From the NCBI GenBank assembly GCA_021464415.1, contig CM038471.1:10257386-10321385 (forward strand): a DNA stretch of 64,000 nt, in the 5' to 3' direction. Both the position numbers and the translations under genes were made by a program. The notes below the pieces were generated by a model. The model saw only the letters and a list, made by a program, of their open reading frames with translations, ran no database searches and was not told the DNA's origin. The DNA is from Lonicera japonica (lineage: Eukaryota > Streptophyta > Magnoliopsida > Dipsacales > Caprifoliaceae). Shown one piece after another: positions 13,432 to 25,965 of the stretch (position 1 is the first letter of the stretch; every line of letters begins with the position of its first letter).

Positions 13432-15761
13432 TTACTTTGAGTAACGCAATCGTTTTGCAGGGCTTTCCGTCTTTTTTTCTTTTTCATCATTATCATTTGC
13501 ATTGTAGTTTTCTTCTTTGTTGTCATGTACATTTGACGATGTTGATTCCTTTGAGAGCGAAAGACGTTTAGCATTAACATTTACTTTCCTTGAACCCCAT
13601 TAATTAATGTGCATATTTATAAATTTGTAATTAATTAAGTAGTTACCTTTTCCCTTGTTTGATGAAGACTAGATTGGATCGAGGATTCCGCCGGGAGTAT
13701 GCTGGTTACTGTGTAATTTTCTCGACCATACCTTAAATTGTATGAATTCAGCTTTAACTGGAAAAAATAATTATTTTCGACAATTGCTTCCAATTTCTTA
13801 GGCAAGTCTTCGTGATTGTCTTCCTATTTTTATTTTTATTTTTACAAAAAAACATAGTAAGTGTTAATTCTCGATTTTTAAAATAAATATGAGACATGTA
13901 CTTATTGTATTTGATGCAAAAAAGGGAAATAATTTCATTGTTATTAATATTGCAAGCATATTATTGCACATAGAAAAAAATACCATTTCCTCTTGCATGC
14001 ATAGTTGATGTGCTGGCACTTGAAGTAATTTTTCTGCTAGCTGATCAAAAATGACAAATGTTGTTGTTGCAGTTTCATCTTCCACATAGACTTCCAAGCG
14101 GTACCTAAAAAAGAGCAGTACATACATGATTTTTGCCAATTTTGTGAAGAAAAAAAGAAGAAGAAAGAATGTTAGATTTTCGAAAATATTACTATTACCG
14201 GGGTTTTGGCAGTTCCGATATGCAATTGCATTTGTTGCAATAAAAACCTTGTGGTACCTTTTCAAGTTTTTTACTACAAACAATACATGCTATATAATAC
14301 CATTTTGCTTGTTTATTTATCCCCTTGATTGTAGCATGTGATGTGACCACCATTTCCTGTTATTAAATTATTATGTTACAACTAATGAATATATTTAAAT
14401 GTAATATATATATATATATATATAAAGATATAATGTTATTATACCGTTTGACCAGAGTCGGACTGCAAAGACATTATTTCGTTTAATGTTTTCATCTGGG
14501 AAGAGCACATTGCCATTTTTTGTGTTGTTACTTGCTGCTGCAATTCGAGCTTTGTAACTGACTTGTTTTCCTTGGATATGCTATAGTTGACATTAGGAAA
14601 TTTATTAGTTTAAAATATGAATGAGGTCAATTATGTTAAAAGTAAACGTATATACCTCTCTATGAAGTCGTCCACTTCAGGGATACTAAGATTGATGTAG
14701 ATTTTGCTTGCATTTGTAGATGATAGAGAATATTGGCCTATTATTCAATTGGTATTTATTAAATAATAAATATTAATGAAGATAAAAAACATGTAGAATA
14801 TTTTTAAATAAATTACATTAAAGTAACCTAATTTTATGTATATTATGTTACCTTGATACATTCTGACCGTTGTCGACGTTACAATGCAAACCAAAGTCTC
14901 AGCATTAACTTTGCATAAGTCTTTGGTAATTTCATATGCTTTATCTGCCCAAAGTGTCACTCTCAGCTTGTTGTTCCTGTATTCCGTAAGGTTCTTTATT
15001 TAATAGTAAAAAAAAATTAAATAGAATTTGAGTATAAAGTTGCGAGAATAATAATTACCATTGATCTTCCAACTCAATAACTCTTTTTTTGACAATACTC
15101 CCTTGTACATTTTGATCTTGAACATCAGTAATTGCCGTCAAATGACCAATAATATCTACATAGAAGGCATTATTAGAAATAAACAAATCATTTTCTCTAT
15201 GTCAGGAAGATATGATATTGTAATTATTCTCTAACCTGAAAGTTGATCGTCCTTATTGCAACGATTTTGTGCATTTTCGAATTTTAGAAATTCAAAATGA
15301 TGATCGGATATGTTGCATTCGAAGTCCGAAATTTCCTCTACCGTTGTTACAGGCAAGAAGTTAATCATAAATTGGTGTCCTACAACTTTATATTTATCCT
15401 TATTGTTTACAACGGCGAAATTTGAGATTTCGTACATGCTTCCTTCGTGTAGTAACTGATCAAATTTTGGGACCCATTTACTCCATATGCATGCATGAAT
15501 ATGGTCTCCCTGTAAATGGGAAATTTAAATATATACATGTAATATATATACACACATATTAATATGATAAATAGAAATTTAAAGAATCACATTTAGCTGT
15601 AGTAAACTTACATGCTCATCTAATAGAATCATGTCTACTGAAATCAAGGTATTATTTGTCTTGATATTTTTTGCTTGCCACTTTCGTGTTACCCTTGCCT
15701 TGATGGTTTGATCATCCTTCTCCTTTTCTAGATCCGAAATATATTTGTAGGTTGATGTCAT
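13432..15761 (-). CDS. RPA70-like single-strand DNA-binding protein of the Helitron
   Basis: Nine exons join in consistent phase on the minus strand: 15761-15612, 15509-15236, 15155-15059, 14976-14852, 14737-14656, 14580-14445, 14356-14199, 14104-13984 and 13823-13647 (440 codons), all with GT/AG borders. The first exons hold an OB fold of RPA type (ISDLEKEKDD, ARVTRKWQAKN, DMILLDEHGDHIHACI). Later come IIGHLTAI, VTLWADKAYE and SKIYINLSIPEVDDF, then a zinc ribbon (CIVC and CNKC in KWYYIACIVCSKK and GFYCNKCNC), then RYRLEVYVEDETATTTFVIF. This is the RPA1 layout. A probable lysine/acidic tail (ESPAKRLRYSK, stop at 13432) does not join in phase, which suggests a one-base lesion at the last intron. 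Plant Helitrons commonly carry RPA, thought to coat single-stranded DNA during rolling-circle transposition. Confidence 0.85.
14404..14424. repeat. (TA)n microsatellite in an RPA intron
   Basis: About ten TA units inside the intron between RPA exons 6 and 7. Confidence 0.85.
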
Positions 15762-15866
15762 GTTTGGTAATCTTGAACTACAAAAAATTGAAACAAATAT
15801 TTACAACAATAATTTTTATTATATATCATATATGAATATTATAGCCATTCAATCATTGAACTAACC

Positions 15867-18800
15867 TTATGTTATATTTGTAAGAACTTCCTCATACACA
15901 ATATTTTTTGTGTAGTTATGGCTATCAGGAACATCATTTTCGATTAAAAATTTTAATCCTTCTCGAGAAGTAACTCTTGAAACCGCAACGTATAGTTGTC
16001 CATGGCAAAAGACCGGTTTTGGCAAGTATATTCCTACGTGTTTGAGAGTTTGACCCTGGCTTTTGTTAATTGTCATAGCAAAAGATGGCCTTATAAGAAA
16101 TTGACGTCGCCTCAAAACAAATGGCCATTTCGATTCAGTTGCAGTCATTAATATTCTTGGAATGAAAACTTTTGCCCCAATATTTGAACCGCTAATAATT
16201 TGACCCTCTATTACCATTTGTGCTAGCTGTGTAATTATTAAACGTGTTCCATTACATAGACCTTCACTTTGATTGATATTTCTTAATAGCATTATGGGGA
16301 TACCATGTTTTAAGGACATCTCGTGGTTTGGAATTCCCGGGAAAGTCAAAGAGTTTAAGAACTCAATAGGGTATAGAAGTTCTTGATCTTGGATGTCACC
16401 TGATGCTTTACAAATGGAATCGTTGCTCAAATAGGTATTCAATTCTCCTGGCAAACAGTTTATTACGTACGAATTAATCTTATCCACGACCTCATTTAAT
16501 GGAGTTAAAACCCCTCTTGCCGTTAAATATTCTGGGTCTGTGTATTTGTTTATAAGATCCGGGTATATGGTTGATACAATACTTGCAATTGGATCATCAC
16601 CTTTATGAATAAGAAGATCATCGGGTATTTTTATCCAAGATTTGTCGACTTCATTATCCAAAGTAGTTTTAGGCAATTTCCCGTCCCCCAATGCTAGAAT
16701 CCATTCTCTAAATTCAGGTTGATCTTGTATCCTCATGTTTAAAGACAAAATAAATACATGACAAAATTTCCATACATATGATCTATTAACAGATGCGGTA
16801 ACTATATCCTCTCTTCTTCCTCTTGGAACCACTGGAAGTGTTTGTCTAAAATCACCACCTAAAAGAACTGTTTTGCCTCAAAAAATTTTGTCATTTGAGT
16901 TTGGATCATCGAAACGAAGAATATCTCTCAATGTTCTATCCACTGCCTCGAAAGTGTTCCTATGATTCATTGGTGCTTCATCCCAAATAATCAAACTTGC
17001 TTTTTGGATAAGTTCGGCTAATTGGGTTCCTTGACGAATTTCGCAAGTTGAATGATCACTTAACTGTATAGGAATTGCAAACCTCGAATGTGCCGTTCTT
17101 CCACTAGGTAGTAATAGAGATGCAATCCCTGATGAAGCAACTGCTAATACTACTTTTCCTTCAGATCTCAAACGTGAAATTATCGTCCTATATAGGAAAG
17201 TTTTTCCTGTCCCTCCAGAACCATAAACAAAGTATAAGCCTCCTGTTTTATCTAAAACGGACTGTACAACAACCCTGTATACATTCATTTGCTCGGAGTT
17301 TAATTTTTCAAACATTTGTTGATGTTCAACAGTAAGTTGTTTAATATTGTAGGACAACTCTTCGCGTAACAACCTGTTGTCTATCTCATGCATTAGTGCT
17401 TCATCTGGGAATGGCAAACTTGGGAAATTCTTTAAAGATTTATTACTTTTAAGCAGAATTTGCTCAATTTCATAAAGGCCATTATTTTTTAGTTAGAATT
17501 CGGTCAGGGTTAATTCCTCAAAACATAAAATTTTCCTTTTACGATACAATTGATCTTCTGTTAACACCTGCCAATTCTTGTTCCAAAGTTCAAAAGGATT
17601 TGAAATCTCACAAAATAGAAGAATAGTTACAAAGAGTTGACGTAACTGATTTCCCGTTGACCACAGGGAAGCTTGTGATATTGCGTCATGCCATTCTTGA
17701 TCACCATCCAATAGGCCTAATGCGTAACATGTTGCCTTGTATGTTGGATACTGAACTCCATTTATTGTTCTGATTTCCTTAAAAGAACGGGGCCCCTTAA
17801 CAACATTTAATAACATTCTAAGATAAAATCGTTCCCCAGAAGTAGGGTGTGCATAAACAATGCGACCAATTGATTTTCCGACTTCCCTTTTTTTCCATAA
17901 TTTGTAGTTTTGTTGCCAGACCCATTCTGTAGGAAAATCAACATATGTTAATTTCCTTGCATCTTCATACAAAACATTTGTTCTCATCTATTCTGTAAAC
18001 ATAGTTTTCTGAGCATCAAATCTGTTAAAAACATTGTCCAAGGAATCAGTATCTCGAAAAGTGACAGAATGTTCTCCAGGAAGATGGAAATTAAGCCTTT
18101 CTACACCTATACTTCGATATTGGATATCAAATTGAAATATTCTCCAACATGCTTCACACGCTGATAGATAACGACAGTCCAAGAAAGATTTTATCTTGTC
18201 GACCTCTTTAATTTCTTTAATTCCAGTACTACTATTGCGGGCAATGTTTTCCTCTAAGATCATTGTGGCTCTATCAGGTCCTTTATTAATATATTTGAAA
18301 AGATACTTTATAGACCTTGCTTTATTACACCACTCGACATTTATATGTGCTTGATACTTGACAACCAAATCAACATTATGAGGAACAACATATCTATTAT
18401 CTAGTTTCACACCATTCTTATGTACGTATCTTTGATCATCTCTTCTCCTATATACGGGAAAACCATCTTCATTTGTTGTAGTTTCAGAGCAAAACTTTTT
18501 TGGGAAGTTCTTTGAACATTTATTTTTGTTCAGACATGGTGCCCTTATATTTGCTTGTCCACACGGACCATGCATCATAAATTGGGAGATTGCTGCATAT
18601 CCCGTAGGATCTAATTGACAATCTGGAAGCTCGGCAGAAATGATTTTATCTATTTCAGTAGGAGATAATTGTTTTGCTGACCGATGTAAGAATAGTAATA
18701 TATGTGCATGTGGTAGACCTCGTTTTTGGAATTCGATGGTGTAAATGGCTGAAGAAGAAAAAAAAAGATTAAGTTATGGCTTAAATATATAATATGTAGT

Positions 18801-20881
18801 AATATTTTGTTAATATATTTTATAAACGAAGTATACCTGCCATTACTTTCCCAAAATGCTTGCCTTGCACTAAGTCTCTGATCAGTTGATCAAGTTTTAT
18901 TTTAAATACTCTTGATACAATATCAGGTCTGTCTTCAGGCTTTTGGCATGGAATTAGATCTAAAAATTTTTGAACCTCTGCCCATTTTGGATTCGATGTG
19001 AACGTAATAAACAAATCTGGATTCCCTGCCCATCTACAAATAGCCATAGCATCCTGAAAATTTTGAACCATGTAACGCGGTCCACCAGTGAAACTGGAAA
19101 GAAGGACTATACGTTTTCCAACGGAGGTTGGTGTTGTATCTCCTTTTAAAACAGCATCTTTTAAACCGTTGTATAGTTCAGATCGCAGTTGTGTTTGATT
19201 GTGTCAAACCCAACGTAGCCTTTCTTCTTCAATGCAAGTGTATGCATCAACTAAATACTGCTGGAACAATCTTCCAGAACTGTGAATTATCAAAGATTCA
19301 TTCATTCTTTGTTGCAATCTATATGCATAGAATTCTCTAATCGTTACGCAATTCCTTTTTGTTTGTTGTCTACCTTCGTTATTTCTATACTTTATTCCAA
19401 TTTGATAACCATCCTCTCCGTAAGGAAATAACAACGGATATTGCATAGCCATATAAGATGGGTGCAATTCGCTTATTCTTCGTAGGCCGTTGGATTTATG
19501 TTCAACAACAATGTCACGTATGAAGTCAGAATCGTTGAGATCTCCAACAATAAGAGCGGCAACTTCATGGGCAGTTGGTAAATTATACACAGAAGGATTT
19601 CGTGATCGATTTGCTATTAGCCGTATACGTACTGGGATTATTCTGATTCACGAAAGCGATCACGTGCCATCCTAAACACTTTAGCTAGTTGATTAAATTC
19701 ATCGAGCATTTCCTTTAGTCCTTGTACGATTTCCTCTTCTAATCTTGTTGCACAATTAATTCCAGATAACACTTTAATTATGTTGGGTACTTCATTTACA
19801 GTATCATATATGTATAACTGTGCAAAGCGAGGTGTTTCTCCATCCATAGGTAGCAAAGAGCCTATTTTGTGATGATTTTGTCCACTTATGTGATATACAT
19901 AAGGACCTCCTCCACTATTAATATGATTATCAACAACACCTCCAAGTGAAGTAAATGCAAACATTGAATTATAGGCTCTGATATTTTTTCTGAACTTTTG
20001 AGATCTTCTACCACCTTCATAACTTAAAAGATCCATTAGATAGGAAGGAGCTTCTTCTAAAGGAGAAAGTAGTATTTTTCCTTCTTGACGGCATATAGAG
20101 AACTTTGGATTTCTAGGTTTTTTCCCTTTCTCATTTCTTTCTTCATACCACAAAATGGCATTACAAAATTGGCAAACGTGAGTTGGTCCTCCAAAGATCC
20201 AGGGTTCTAAAAATTTCCCTATAAGAAATTAAATATATTTTAATACTGGGTAATATTAGGTCTTTAAGAAGTAACTATATTTTGAGAGTAAATTTAATAA
20301 AAACTTACTTGTTATTGATGGACTAATTATTTTTGGAATATCCTCAATCTCATCACTTTTATCATTGGGGATATTCATTGATCCTTCATCAACACTTGCA
20401 TCTCCTCCAATTGTTTGTTGTCCTATACATGATTTTAAATATAATATTATAATTTATTAAAATATGTTATTATTTTGTTGTAATTGAGTTTTGTTTTGCA
20501 TGATAGGTAGTTCTAACCTGGTATTGTAGTAAGATTTGGTCTTTCGAAGCTCTTTGTAATTGTTTCGAAACTGTAACAGTCATCATTTTCCATAGTATTC
20601 TCATTATTGCAAGGTGGTCCGAGGATAGTGCGTGTAACAACACTTCCGTCATCATTCACTACAGATCGAGACACAATGTTTTGTGTGTGTTTTCTATGAA
20701 CTCCGAGGATTTTAGGTAAATGAGAATCTGTAGTCAACATAATTCCATGAGAATTTGAATTTGGTGGTATTGTTTGGGGAACGATTTGTAAACGCTTAAT
20801 TCGTGATCGTCTCTCATTACGATTATCTATGATGTATCTTCTTCGCAGTCTAGCAAGCCTAGCACTTTGTACGTTATCCAT
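15867..20881 (-). pseudogene. Helitron RepHel: HUH endonuclease plus PIF1-type helicase, disrupted
   Basis: Four exons are visible on the minus strand: 20881-20518, 20422-20309, 20218-18837 and 18748-15867. With one base restored near 19643 the phases close at about 1,580 codons, the normal RepHel size. Landmarks in order: an N-terminal zinc-finger-like CQFCNAILWYEER; Rep motifs including FTSNPKW; HUH motif GLPHAHILLFL (about 18702-18715); the tyrosine motif KYLFKYINKG (18281-18310); then the helicase with Walker A YGSGGTGKTFLYRT, Walker [18 protein letters not shown] and C-terminal TINKSQGQT and [10 protein letters not shown]. Lesions: frameshift near 19643, and stops at 19204 (CGA to TGA, R expected), 17988, 17493 and 16878 (TGA where G is expected). 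This copy cannot make full-length transposase and would depend on another copy. Confidence 0.92.
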
Positions 20882-22054
20882 CTATAAAGGAGAGTTGTTA
20901 GATATCAATACCAAATTATACTAATTGATAAGTAATTATGTAACACGTGCCATAAAGTATATGCGTTTAATTTCATGTAAAATATATTAGAGAATTTATT
21001 AACCGCTAATTTAAAATATGATGAGGATGAGGAAAAATTAAAATCTAAAAGTAATTTAAATAAGATCAACATAATATGATGTAAAGTAACACTAAGAATA
21101 TGAAGTGTACCTTGACTTGAGATGTAAATCGCTTGGCAAAGATGGGACAACGATTGGTAACCTTGAGAAAAAGGGAAATTATGTTAAATAAATATAATAA
21201 TTATTGAAATATTTCTGCAAAATATTTAGAATGATTCATTATTTGATCTATATTTATAACTTAAGAAAAATATAAAATTTTCCTAAATTAAAAAAAATAT
21301 GATGAAAAGTTATTTAAAAAATTATGAATATTTAGTATAAACCTTAAATGAAACTAAATGATTAAGAAACGTAAGATAACTTATTGATACTACTAAATAT
21401 GGTTAGACATTATTTTAAAATATATAAATTACATTTTTCATGTATTGATAAATGTTATCTAAATGTAAGTAGAATACACAATAACATATAGTTCAACATT
21501 CGTATTAATTTTCGTTAGCCAAAACGTTGCAAAAACTTTTTGGGTTGATAGTAAAATTAAGATTGAGTATTGTTTTGAATTGCTTTCTTTATGGGAAAAA
21601 AATCGTTTTATTTGTAAAACAACAAATTTCCAAATATTATGTAAATATCAATTTAAAACAATATGCATTTAGAAAATGTAAGAGAGATAGATATAACATT
21701 TAAAATATGAAGTGTACCTTAATTTGATAGTTGGGTCACGTTCGTTTCTCAAATAAAGTGCAATGGTTGAATAATCTAAAACAAAGGAGGAATTTTAAAA
21801 TTAATGCAATCATTGTGGAAAGATGCACGAATTACTTTTCAGAATGTATAATTATTTGATGTATTATATTAACGAAGAAGCAACAAAACTCATTCAACCA
21901 AGGGAAAAATATACAAATAAAAGTTAATTAATAATATGTCAACATTTATTATAAGTCATTAATGTAACAACATACCTAAGGGTAAAATAAATAACATAGA
22001 AACGTTATAAAATATGAATGTACAATTATGTGTATGCTTTAGAGCTTAGAAATT
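20882..22054 (-). other. RepHel leader region with possible non-coding exons
   Basis: The RepHel ATG stands right after an acceptor-like CTCCTTTATAG. Upstream, two segments end in the same donor-like AAG|GTACACTTCATATT (near 21110 and 21718), so two alternative or duplicated leader exons are likely (about 21118-21165 and 21718-21775). No coding potential otherwise. Confidence 0.4.
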
Positions 22055-22486
22055 TTAACCGGTAAATGATTGTGTATCATTATCAAATGCCCCTAAAAGA
22101 TCTTCATATACAGCTATTTGGGTTTTCAATATTTTATTTTCTTCAAGTAGCATATTGTAATCCCTGTCCTGCTCGTTGCAACACCAGATATGATACTGCA
22201 TCTCAGAGAAATTAACGTCAACCACTTCAAAGTTAAATTTCTCCTTGAGATATAAAATTGCGTCTTTAGCGGCTGATTGAGTTGTGTGCTCCTTTCGAGA
22301 TGAAAGATGACCCCAAAAGAGCTTTTCTTCCTCAATTTCAGTAACTTTGATCACTATGTAAGCGCGAAATAAACCATCTGCATGTGATCTATAACTGCAA
22401 CTATAAAATTTTACATCTAACTTCTCAATTAAATGAGAAAGTAAGGATTTGAAACATATTGGAATGTGAACACTTGGTTCCGCCAT
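22055..22486 (-). CDS. Small dsRBM-like protein B (143 aa), Helitron cargo
   Basis: A single intact frame; the ATG lies four bases after an acceptor-like TTACAG, so an intron in the leader is likely. Residues 10-25 (ICFKSLLSHLIEKLD) resemble helix 1 of a dsRNA-binding motif, 39-47 (LFRAYIVIK) a beta strand, and 61-84 (LSSRKEHTTQ then SAAKDAILYLKEKF) the K-rich loop plus helix 2, where the family has SKKEAEQ.AA..AL. Residues 107-134 look like a short coiled coil (LLEENKILKTQ). It shares FR.Y..IK, WG..S..K, AI..LK and D.NF.EM.Y with the 118-aa protein at 25966-26322. The loop lacks the full KKxAK of strong RNA binders. I know no named homologue; dsRNA binding is inferred from the pattern only. 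Confidence 0.6.
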   Translation of the reverse strand: MAEPSVHIPICFKSLLSHLIEKLDVKFYSCSYRSHADGLFRAYIVIKVTEIEEEKLFWGHLSSRKEHTTQSAAKDAILYLKEKFNFEVVDVNFSEMQYHIWCCNEQDRDYNMLLEENKILKTQIAVYEDLLGAFDNDTQSFTG

Positions 22487-22989
22487 TATCTGTAATGTAA
22501 ATTAATAGTATATTATGTTGTCGTAAAGAAAAGAACTTAAATAGTATTTTAACCAATAAACAGTGTATATATCCTAAAACTATTTGCTCCTCTCTATACA
22601 TTTTTATGTATATATTAAATGTCTATACATCTACAACTCAATAGTAATGACACCAGTTTCTATACAGTACAAAAAAAAAGACTGTAAACTCTATAGCCAT
22701 ACAACTTAATCAATCACATACTTTTTCGCAAAATATATTGCATGTATATATAACAAAGAGGAGAGAGCATATATATATAGATATCATACATGATACATGT
22801 GTGTAAAGACATTATGTGAATTACATTTCTGAACGCATACTATTGTGTGTTGTAATTCTCAATCTCCCTTTCTTTTATATTTCACATGACACCCACTTAT
22901 GTCTCGTCCTTTTGATCTAAAATGTTACTTAAAAAAAATGTTAATTTAATAAAATTTTCGACAACTAATAAATAGTATATTTTACGAAA
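22487..22989. promoter_or_regulatory. Upstream region of dsRBM-like gene B
   Basis: AT-rich, no open frame. It sits between gene B and the duplicated upstream block, and probably contains leader sequence and the intron that ends at the TTACAG before the ATG. Confidence 0.35.
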
Positions 22990-24640
22990 CTTTACTACAT
23001 TTAAATATTTAATAATCAACCGATCTTATTTGTTTATTTTGAAGAAAAATGTATTAATATCAATAGCTTTATACTTTTAAAAAATGGAACTTGCATGGGA
23101 GAAACCATCTTTTACTTTCTACCTATAAAGAGATATTTTCTATCTAGATTGTCACCTATTAATCCAAAATATAATTTATATACAACCTTTTTTAAATGAT
23201 TAATACTAACCATCTTATTGTCCACTGCAATTTTTTTTTTAAAGTAAATTTAATTACAAAGTAAATATATTAAATAAAACTAATCACCAACACAATTAAA
23301 ATGACATAATATATAGTAAGTTTCATATATAGTCTCCACTCTCAGCATCGTAAAGATTAACTTTTATGGGAAAAAAGCATTATGACTCTAAATATTATTT
23401 AAACATAAAATAGAATTCCAATTTCAACAAAAATGTACAACAAAAAATATCATTAACACGTGCGTATGGGTATTATCATTTCAAGCTTTAAATATTGTTC
23501 TGGTAATAAGATACAAATTTTGTTACTTTATGATAAACATAAAAAATATTTAAAATAAAAAAATTCACAAAAATAAAAAATTTTAAACGGTTTCAATAAC
23601 CTAAAATTCTATATAATAATAAATATAGTGTCTGTCTAGAGATATAATGCAAAAAGAAAATATCACCAAATATTTAAAAAAAAAAAAAGAAAAAAGAAAA
23701 AAAGAAACGACCCCGCCCTTTTCTCTCTCTATATCTATCTGTTTCTATATACACGTTATAGATATATATATACATGTTTAACCCTTCTATATAATTCTTC
23801 TGTATACAAACTCTTGTTTAACCCTTTACCCCCACCCACCCCTTCTATCATTTTCATAAAATAAAATGATACTAACATACTCATGTTTATTTACAGATAT
23901 ATATTTCAATCTGTGGATTTTCTTAATATGGTTTAATTAATTAACCATGTAATTAAGAGATGTAATAAAAATATGGTTTGCATCTATATATACACTCTGT
24001 TCCAAATAAGAATATGCTTGGAGAACAAAAAAGTAAAAGGAAAAGAAAAGGAGCACTTACTAAATAGAGACAATTTAATTATCAAACTAAAAACAAAATT
24101 AGATGTGGAACTGTGGATAGAAACCATCAGATTTATAAAAGAGACGGCAGTTTTTTTTTTCAAATTTCAAAGGGAGAAGATGGCAGTTATTTTTTTTTTT
24201 CAAATTTCAAAGGAAGAAGTTGGCAGTTATTTTTTTTTCAAATTTCAAAGGAAGAAAAGGGTAAAAAAAAAGGGAAAAAAAATGACACGTGGCTGGAGAT
24301 TGTGACACTTGTCACAACAAACTTGATTAAAGCAAAGAAATTGTTGTTGAGAGTGGCTAAGTAGTAACCCATTAAAAAATTATGGAGAGAGATAGAAAGG
24401 AAAAGTTGGAAAGAACGGAGGTTTTATGTTGCTACATAAGTGGTTTTTGAAAAAACACTTGGGTACAGGTTTTTTTTAATATTTTTTTTTTACCGGGGAA
24501 TGAGAAGTGGTTTTCTTTTTAAATTGGGAAGAGATAAGCAGTTTTTTATTTGAAACAAATAGTTTTCATTTTTAAAATTGGTGAATGCAATTTCTGATAA
24601 TAGAATATAGATTAAAAAAAATTGTTAAATTCATCCGTTA
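22990..24640. repeat. Duplicated upstream block, copy 1 (before gene B)
   Basis: Matches 27045-29700 over most of its length, e.g. TGCATGGGAGAAACCATC, AAGCTTTAAATATTGTTC, the CT-rich tract near 23725 and the AAATTTCAAAGGGAGAAG units near 24165-24260. The first about 95 bases (22990-23085) are present in inverted orientation at 27045-27145. The long frames inside are low-complexity and not coding. Confidence 0.8.
24286..24291. promoter_or_regulatory. G-box CACGTG, copy 1
   Basis: CACGTG in the context TGACACGTGGC, followed by GTGACACTTGTCACAAC. The same arrangement recurs at 29362 and a shorter form at 30174. A typical bZIP/bHLH site; use by gene B is inferred from position only. Confidence 0.45.
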
Positions 24641-24702
24641 ATGTATAAAACTTCCAGGCAGTTACCTCATATTTTTTTATTTTTTTAAAAAAATTTTGAA
24701 GA

Positions 24703-25609
24703 AAATAAATGACATGTAGAAAATTAAAGATAGGGTAGAAAGAGATGAACATGTGGGAGAAAATTGAGGAGAAGAGAGAGAAAGAGAGAGAACGACCATG
24801 AGGATAGGGTAGAGGGAGAAGATACATAATACAATAATACACAATTCTATCATTAAAATTAGTTATTAGATTATATATATATAAAAGTTATTTATATTAT
24901 TAGTTCATGAGGAATAAAAATAATTATTGCAAATAAATTTAAGGCAGTAAATTTGTTCTTAAAAATATATAAATTAAAGGTATAAATATTTGAATATAAC
25001 TAATCTAATTTATTAATAAGTAACTTTGAAATTAGTGATTACCAAAATTTAAAATAATTCAATTTGTTGTTTTATATGTATTAGTGGAACTTATCAGATT
25101 AACATACTGGTGTGTAGTCAAGCTTTATCACAATTGCTTATATATTTTTATAAATTTTTATAAAAAAATAAATGACATGTGATAGAAAATTGAAGATAGG
25201 GTAGAAAGAGATGAACATGTGGGAGAAAATTGAGGAGAGGAGAGAGAAAGAGAGAGAACGGCCATGAGGATAGGATAGAGGGAGAAGATACATGACACAA
25301 TAATACACAATTCTATCATTAATATTAGTTATTAGATTATATATATATATATAAGTTATTTATATTATTAGTTCATGAGGAATGGAAAAATATTATTGCA
25401 AGTAAATTTAAGGCAGTAAATTTGTTATTAGAAATATATAAATTAAAGGTATAAATATTTGAATATAATTAATCTATTTTAATAATAAATAAATTTGAAA
25501 TTAATGATTACAAAATTTAAAATAATTCATTTTGTTGTTTTATAAGTATTAGTGGAACATATCAGATTAACGTACTGGTGTGTAGTCAAGCTTTATCACA
25601 ATTGCTTAT
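24703..25609. repeat. Tandem duplication, two units of about 445 bp
   Basis: Unit 1 (24703-25148) and unit 2 (25166-25609) share GAGATGAACATGTGGGAGAA, AGAGAGAACG, GTAGTCAAGCTTTATCACAA and nearly everything between with few changes. It lies between the two dsRBM-like genes; non-coding. Confidence 0.85.
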
Positions 25610-25965
25610 ATAAAATTGGCAAATTATTAATTTTCATGACATAAATATTAAATCCATTTAAAGTATAAATTAAAAAAACTAATAACTATTATTGGTATAC
25701 CATTACGAAAAATAAATTAAACCAACAATACAATAATAAAATTTACGTACAATAAAACATATGAAGATCAAAATTATAAGACATAAATTTAAAATAATTA
25801 CAAAAACATGTAGTTTATAAAACAAAAAACAAACATGAATAAACAAAGTTCATAAAATAAACCACAAACATGTCTAAACAAACTTAGATAACCTGTTCAA
25901 TACCAAAATAACATAAATGAAAAACCAAAAATTTAAGAGCCCCCATCAATTTCCTCTAGCTTTTT

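Noticed and set aside
24113..24364. Long open frames rich in Phe/Lys (also 29009-29443 and 29970-30173)
   Set aside because: They are translations of poly-T and AAATTTCAAAGG repeat units, exist in several frames at once and change between duplicated copies; composition artefacts.
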